Assembly: GCA_035301025.1 (NCBI GenBank)
Contig: DATGUV010000178.1
Location: forward strand, 1-10,863
DNA from: CALAMD01 sp035301025
GTDB taxonomy: Bacteria; Bacillota; Bacilli; Bacillales; Amphibacillaceae
Reading direction: 5' to 3'
Length of the DNA stretch: 10,863 nt
Below, in pieces: positions 6,592 to 10,863 of the stretch; position 1 is the stretch's first letter, and every line of letters starts with the position of its first letter. Under the pieces are notes generated by a model that was not told the origin of the DNA, searched no databases, and was given only the letters and a program-made list of their open reading frames with translations. Made by a program: the position numbers and the translations under genes.

Positions 6592-8577
6592 ATGAATATG
6601 CGAGGTATAACAGCAGAAGATCTTTTAGCATTGAAGTATGTTGGTTCTCCACAAGTAGCACCAAACGGGAAAGATATTGTTTATACGGAGACAACAATGG
6701 ATGAAGAGAAGGACGGATATTCCTCCACATTGCACCTTGTACAAACAAATGGTGAGGGACATCCGTTAACGTATCATTTTGAACCAACAAGATCCATTAA
6801 GGATTATCAACCAAGATGGTCTCCAGATGGATCACGCATTGCATTTCTTACGAATCGTACTGGAAAAAATGAAGTATGGTCACTCCCAGTTCATCATGCT
6901 GGAGAAGCTAGACCACTGATTCAATTAGACGAAGATATTGTTGATTTTTCATGGTCACCAAAAGGAGATTCGATTGCATGTATCACACACGTTACACGTA
7001 TGGATGATATGAATCATGACACAAGTGACGTTGAAGTCATTAGTCGTCTTCGATATAAAGCAGACGGAGTTCATTCATTTGTTCACACGACGAAACACGT
7101 AGGATTGTACGACATTGATAATGATACATATGAACAAATAACCTCCCTTAATGGTGAATATCAAGAAGTTTGTTTCTCAAAAGATGGTAATGAATTGTAT
7201 TACGTTGGTTCAGTGGACGCGCAAAGAGAAGTAGAATATATACCATCCATCTTTTCTTGGAACATACAGTCGCAAGAAGAAACAACGATTTTCCAGGGAA
7301 AAGGACCTATTCGTTCCTTATCGCCTTCACCAGATGGTAAAAAATTAGCATTTGTCGGTCATATGAACGGAGAAACCATGTCTTACAATGCGCAAATTTG
7401 GACACTTGATCTTCATTCATATACATGTGTAAGCATCAATCAGAATTTAGACCGAACAATTGATAATGTCATTCGTGTAGATGTGTCATTTGATTCAGGG
7501 ACCCCACCATTTGTATGGAAATCTGATAGTACAAGTGTATATTTTACAGCTTTAGATCACGGAAGTATGCGCTTATATGAGGCGAAAATAGATGGAGAAG
7601 TATCTCAAGCATACACACCAATTGGGATCACATTAACATCATTTGACATCATCAATGAGGAAGCAATTGTATGTGTGCAAGCTTCCGAACATTCAACAGG
7701 AGATCTTGTGATTCAATCGATTCGCAATGATCAGGAGAAGAGAAAACTTACCCATGTGAATGATTCGTTGTTAGACGAACTTACACTTTCTTCCCCGAAG
7801 CATATTACATATGAAAGTGAGGATGGACTAGAAATTGAAGGTTGGTTATTACTACCAATCCAACCAACAGAAGAAAAAATTCCTTTAATTGTTCAAATTC
7901 ATGGTGGTCCACACTCTGCTTATGGGTATGGGCTCCAGCATGAATGGCAAGTGCTAGCAGCTCAAGGATATGCCGTTTTCTACGCCAATCCAAGAGGAAG
8001 TCAAGGATATGGAGAAGATTTCTTGCAGCAAGTTGTCGGTGATTGGGGTGGAGATGATTATAATGACATTATGTCTGGGGTTGAGCATGTATTGCATACA
8101 TATCCTCAAATCGATGAAGAATCATTGTTTGTGACGGGAGCTAGTTATGGAGGCTACATGACAAATATGATTACTGCTCGAACAAATAAGTTTAAAGCAG
8201 CAATTACTCAAAATGCGGTTGTAAACTTACATAGTATGTTTGGAACCAGTGATATCGGCTTTTATTTTAATAGCTCCCAACTAGGTGGAGTCGACTTATG
8301 GGAAGATGAAGAGACGATATTAAAATACTCTCCTATTCGTTATGCAAATCAAGTACAAACACCAACCCTTATTATGCATAATGAAAAGGATTATCGTTGT
8401 CCAATGGAACAAGCAGAACAGTGGTATCTAGCTTTGCGTAGAAGAGGAGTAGATACAAAGTTGATTCGTTTTCCAGATGAGGATCATGGCCTTGCTTCTA
8501 GTGGAAAACCTTCTCATCGGTTAGAACGACTAGAACATATTTGTAATTGGTTTCATCACTATTTAAAAAAGGAGTAG
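6592..8577 (+). CDS. S9C family serine peptidase (acylaminoacyl-peptidase / YuxL-like)
   Basis: This is a cytoplasmic prolyl-oligopeptidase-family enzyme of 661 residues, about the length of Bacillus YuxL. The N-terminal half is a beta-propeller with TolB/WD-like repeats (for example YQPRWSPDGSRIAFLTNRTG and SPSPDGKKLAFVGH). From about 395 on it is an alpha/beta hydrolase. The oxyanion-side motif HGGP is at 437-440, the nucleophile Ser518 in GASYGGY, the acid Asp600 in NEKDYRCP and His632 in DEDHG, so the triad is complete. There is no signal peptide. S9C members remove N-acylated residues or short units from peptides, which fits a place behind a peptide importer. ATGs at 6592 and 6598 are both possible: AGGA (6581-6584) suits the first and AAAGG (6584-6588) the second. 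Confidence 0.9.
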   Translation: MNMRGITAEDLLALKYVGSPQVAPNGKDIVYTETTMDEEKDGYSSTLHLVQTNGEGHPLTYHFEPTRSIKDYQPRWSPDGSRIAFLTNRTGKNEVWSLPVHHAGEARPLIQLDEDIVDFSWSPKGDSIACITHVTRMDDMNHDTSDVEVISRLRYKADGVHSFVHTTKHVGLYDIDNDTYEQITSLNGEYQEVCFSKDGNELYYVGSVDAQREVEYIPSIFSWNIQSQEETTIFQGKGPIRSLSPSPDGKKLAFVGHMNGETMSYNAQIWTLDLHSYTCVSINQNLDRTIDNVIRVDVSFDSGTPPFVWKSDSTSVYFTALDHGSMRLYEAKIDGEVSQAYTPIGITLTSFDIINEEAIVCVQASEHSTGDLVIQSIRNDQEKRKLTHVNDSLLDELTLSSPKHITYESEDGLEIEGWLLLPIQPTEEKIPLIVQIHGGPHSAYGYGLQHEWQVLAAQGYAVFYANPRGSQGYGEDFLQQVVGDWGGDDYNDIMSGVEHVLHTYPQIDEESLFVTGASYGGYMTNMITARTNKFKAAITQNAVVNLHSMFGTSDIGFYFNSSQLGGVDLWEDEETILKYSPIRYANQVQTPTLIMHNEKDYRCPMEQAEQWYLALRRRGVDTKLIRFPDEDHGLASSGKPSHRLERLEHICNWFHHYLKKE

Positions 8578-8585
8578 AATGATCG

Positions 8586-9776
8586 ATGACAAAAGATCAG
8601 ATTTTAACACAAGTAGAAGACATGAAAGACTGGCTCGTAGATATTCGTCGTGACTTTCATAAACACCCTGAGCTAAGTACGAAAGAGTTCAACACACACG
8701 ACAGAATTGTTAAGCACTTGGAAGAACTAGGAATTGAGTATGAAGCAAATGTGGCCGATACAGGTGTTGTCGGAGTGATTCGTGGTACGAAAGAAGGGAA
8801 AACCGTTGCATTGCGAGGAGATATTGATGCCCTTCCGATTACAGAGAAAAATAATGTCTCTTATAAATCTACAAATGAAGGAGTGATGCATGCTTGCGGA
8901 CATGACGCCCATACGACGATCGTGTTAGGTGTGGCAAAGTACTTACAAGAAAATAGGGATTCTTTTGCAGGATGTGTGAAACTGTTTTTCCAACCAGCCG
9001 AAGAAACTGTTGGTGGTGCGAAGCGGATGATTGAAGCAGGAGTGATGGAAAATCCTACAGTCGATGCTGTTTTTGGCTTACATGTGGACACATCTATTCC
9101 AACAGGAAACATTGGGGTTCGGTACGGGCAAATGAATGCATCTACAGACACGGTGACGTTAACGATTAAGGGTGAAAATGCTCATGGTGCATATCCACAA
9201 AACGGAGTTGATTCCATCGTTGTAGCATCTCACGTCGTACAAGCTCTGCAAAGTATTGTAAGTAGAAATGTAGACCCGCGAGATTCAGCAGTTGTCACTT
9301 TAGGTGTGATTAAAGGGGGTACCCAGAGTAATATCATCGCTAAAGAAGTGAAAATTACTGGAACTGTTCGTACCCTTAGCAATGAAACTCGTGAACTCGT
9401 ATTAAGACGCATCGAGGAAATTCTAGCTCATACGACGAAAACATATGGGGCCGATTATGAATATTACTTAGATCCAACAGGATATATTGCTCTTACAAAT
9501 ACAAATGACATTGTAGATATTGTAAAAGATTCTGCTGAAACTCTGCTTGGAGAAGAGCATGTGACCCTAGTGGAGCAAGCAAGTTTAGGAGGAGAGGATT
9601 TTTCATTCTTCGCAGACGCAGCTCCAAGTGCCTTTTTCCGCTTAGGTGCTAGAAATGAAGAAAAAGGAATTGTTCATGGAGGTCATACAGAACACTTTAA
9701 TGTAGATGAAGATTGCTTACCTGTTGGTGTAGCACTTCAAGTTCAAAATGTTTTATCGTTTTTAAATAAAGCATAG
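8586..9776 (+). CDS. M20D family N-acyl-L-amino acid amidohydrolase
   Basis: This cytoplasmic metal-dependent amidohydrolase (396 residues, typical length) belongs to the aminoacylase / hippurate hydrolase / IAA-amino acid hydrolase group. It would split N-acyl amino acids into an acid and a free amino acid. Likely metal ligands are Cys104 and His106 (HACGHDAH), Glu140 (QPAEE), His166 (GLHVD) and His367 (GHTEHF). RGDIDALPI (77-85) and GGEDFSFF (335-342) are further family motifs. The dimerisation domain spans roughly 183-295. AAAAAAGGAG (8565-8574) inside the end of the S9 gene is the likely ribosome binding site, at a slightly long 11 bases. It is the last gene of the series. The exact acyl group and amino acid cannot be read from sequence. 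Confidence 0.92.
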   Translation: MTKDQILTQVEDMKDWLVDIRRDFHKHPELSTKEFNTHDRIVKHLEELGIEYEANVADTGVVGVIRGTKEGKTVALRGDIDALPITEKNNVSYKSTNEGVMHACGHDAHTTIVLGVAKYLQENRDSFAGCVKLFFQPAEETVGGAKRMIEAGVMENPTVDAVFGLHVDTSIPTGNIGVRYGQMNASTDTVTLTIKGENAHGAYPQNGVDSIVVASHVVQALQSIVSRNVDPRDSAVVTLGVIKGGTQSNIIAKEVKITGTVRTLSNETRELVLRRIEEILAHTTKTYGADYEYYLDPTGYIALTNTNDIVDIVKDSAETLLGEEHVTLVEQASLGGEDFSFFADAAPSAFFRLGARNEEKGIVHGGHTEHFNVDEDCLPVGVALQVQNVLSFLNKA

Positions 9777-9845
9777 TGTTGCATTTTTAAAATGTGCCTG
9801 GGTTTCTTTTGGACCGATGAATGAATTTCATAATGACCAAAAATA

Positions 9846-9909
9846 GCTACCTCATTATCTCGTGTAGTTTCAAGCATCTTAACGGAACTAGACGAGATAA
9901 TGAGGTAGC
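9846..9909 (-). terminator. Long hairpin terminator, oriented for the minus-strand gene
   Basis: Eighteen bases at 9846-9863 are the perfect reverse complement of 9892-9909. After one mismatch the stem continues with seven more pairs (9865-9871 with 9884-9890, one G-U), leaving a 12-base loop. Read on the minus strand, the stem is followed by TATTTTTGG, a U-tract. On the plus strand it is followed by AAAAGATG, which has none. It therefore fits the minus-strand gene whose stop is 100 bases away, although the stem could also halt or protect opp transcripts. Confidence 0.7.
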
Positions 9910-10008
9910 AAAAGATGTGGTTTATGATACATTTCTAATGTGATCAGTAAAGTCGAGCAATAGGATGTACTTTCATATGAATAGGATTCGATATAGAATC
10001 GTAAAAAC

Positions 10009-10863
10009 TTATTGTAAGGAATTACCTATATCAATAAATGTTTGTCGAATATGGTCTGAACCAAATGCTTGTAGCATGTCGTTATCGATATCCAGTTGGA
10101 TAATATAATAATGACTTCCATTATACAAGAATAATTTCATATAATCTTCAAAGAAATAAGCTTCATCAAAGCCATCAATATCGACTACGTTTTCTTCGTC
10201 TGGATTGCTCATGCCACTTGGTTCGTTGGCTCGAACTTCAAATTCCATCAATAGATCACTGTCTGCTCTTTCTTTGCGATCGCTATGATAATCCATGAGA
10301 AAATCAATTTTGTCTCCATTGCTATGTACAATCACACGTGGATTGGTTGCTTGCGGCTTTTCACTAGGAAATTTTGTTGGAAATAATACATCGTCAAATG
10401 AGATTGTTTGGACGGGTTTATCGATTTCCTCTAGCGATGCAGCCATTTCTTTCATTTCCTCTTCTGTATGATCTTCTGTGTCAAAGTAGTAGCACACGTC
10501 GTCAATTGCAATCCCAGCTTCGACGTCTCTATTTTTGTAATCGTAAAAGTAGAAGTCGTTTCCGTCAATTGTGTCTACAACATCTAAATCAGCAAATCCT
10601 GGGCACTTGTCAGGATTTTCCCTAATGACCGCTCGAAAATTAATGTTATCATCTCGTATCGAATCTGTTTTAAGCCGAATGGTTTGTAAGTAACGACGTT
10701 GGTCTTCTTGTCCAACATAATGATTGGATATCCCTTCTACCTCGCCAGGAAACTTTGTCGGAAACATAACGTCTACACTATTTTCCCATAATTCGTTTAT
10801 TTGCTCTTTTTCATCGAATGTTTCTTCGGTTAAAACAATCTCATCTTCTTTTATTTCGGACTC
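10009..10863 (-). CDS. Unrecognised acidic two-domain protein, 5' end outside the window
   Basis: This is a C-terminal fragment of 284 residues; the frame stays open to the window edge. The Met at 10767 lies inside the conserved motif DVMFPTKFP and is not the likely start. An acidic stretch comes first (ESEIKEDEIVLTEET). Two divergent tandem domains follow, opening with VMFPTKFP and VLFPTKFP exactly 127 codons apart. Each has a D-rich strand ending in a YFYDY or YFFEDY box (VVDTIDGNDFYFYDY, VVDIDGFDEAYFFEDY), then a YYF or YYI strand and a terminal helix. The composition and acidic linker suggest a surface lipoprotein, but no signal is visible. Its fold may be of the DUF4367 or MucB/RseB kind, which is a guess. 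It is convergent with the opp operon. Confidence 0.8.
   Translation of the reverse strand, partial: ESEIKEDEIVLTEETFDEKEQINELWENSVDVMFPTKFPGEVEGISNHYVGQEDQRRYLQTIRLKTDSIRDDNINFRAVIRENPDKCPGFADLDVVDTIDGNDFYFYDYKNRDVEAGIAIDDVCYYFDTEDHTEEEMKEMAASLEEIDKPVQTISFDDVLFPTKFPSEKPQATNPRVIVHSNGDKIDFLMDYHSDRKERADSDLLMEFEVRANEPSGMSNPDEENVVDIDGFDEAYFFEDYMKLFLYNGSHYYIIQLDIDNDMLQAFGSDHIRQTFIDIGNSLQ

Noticed and set aside
9777..9845. Terminator of the opp unit near GCATTTTTAAAATGTGC
   Set aside because: The pairing is short and needs a bulge or mismatch, and the following bases are GC-containing without a U-tract.
9985..10000. Inverted repeat GATTC/GAATC as terminator of the minus-strand gene
   Set aside because: The five-base arms are AT-rich and no U-tract follows on either strand. 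The hairpin at 9846-9909 is much stronger.
10374..10625. 83-codon plus-strand reading frame inside the minus-strand gene
   Set aside because: It is opposite the repeated domains, whose conserved motifs prove the minus-strand frame. The predicted protein is Arg/Leu/Gln-rich, as expected of an antisense artefact.

Overview
The window looks like chromosomal DNA from a low-GC Gram-positive bacterium of the Bacillaceae type. It is AT-rich, has strong AAGGAGG-like ribosome binding sites, a lipobox-type OppA and bacillus-like Opp, S9C and M20D proteins. The mature OppA is rich in Asp and Glu, which hints at a halophilic or alkaliphilic relative; that is inference. There are no tRNA or rRNA genes, transposases, CRISPR arrays or phage genes.

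Positions 1-270 are the leader of a peptide-uptake operon. A near-consensus sigma-A promoter lies at 3-31, a second possible -10 box at 133-138, and there is a short folded stretch with tiny upstream reading frames just before oppA. A plus-strand gene series then runs from 271 to 9776: oppA (lipoprotein peptide receptor), oppB and oppC (membrane channel), oppD and oppF (ATPases), a small three-helix membrane protein, an S9C acylaminoacyl-peptidase-like serine peptidase and an M20D N-acyl amino acid amidohydrolase. From oppB on, the genes overlap or nearly touch. The one large gap is between oppA and oppB (1912-2209). It holds two hairpins, the second shaped like an intrinsic terminator, and between them the decayed 3' end of a second oppA-type gene.

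Together the genes form a peptide import and breakdown unit. OppA captures peptides outside the cell, OppBCDF pumps them in, and the two peptidases process them. The S9C plus M20D pair suggests that N-blocked (acylated) peptides may be among the substrates: one enzyme could release an N-acyl amino acid and the other could deacylate it. This is inference from the families and their neighbourhood.

Downstream, a convergent minus-strand gene (10009 to beyond the right edge) encodes the C-terminal part of an unrecognised acidic protein made of two tandem, divergent domains with a 127-residue period. A long hairpin at 9846-9909 separates the two units, and its U-tract faces the minus-strand gene.
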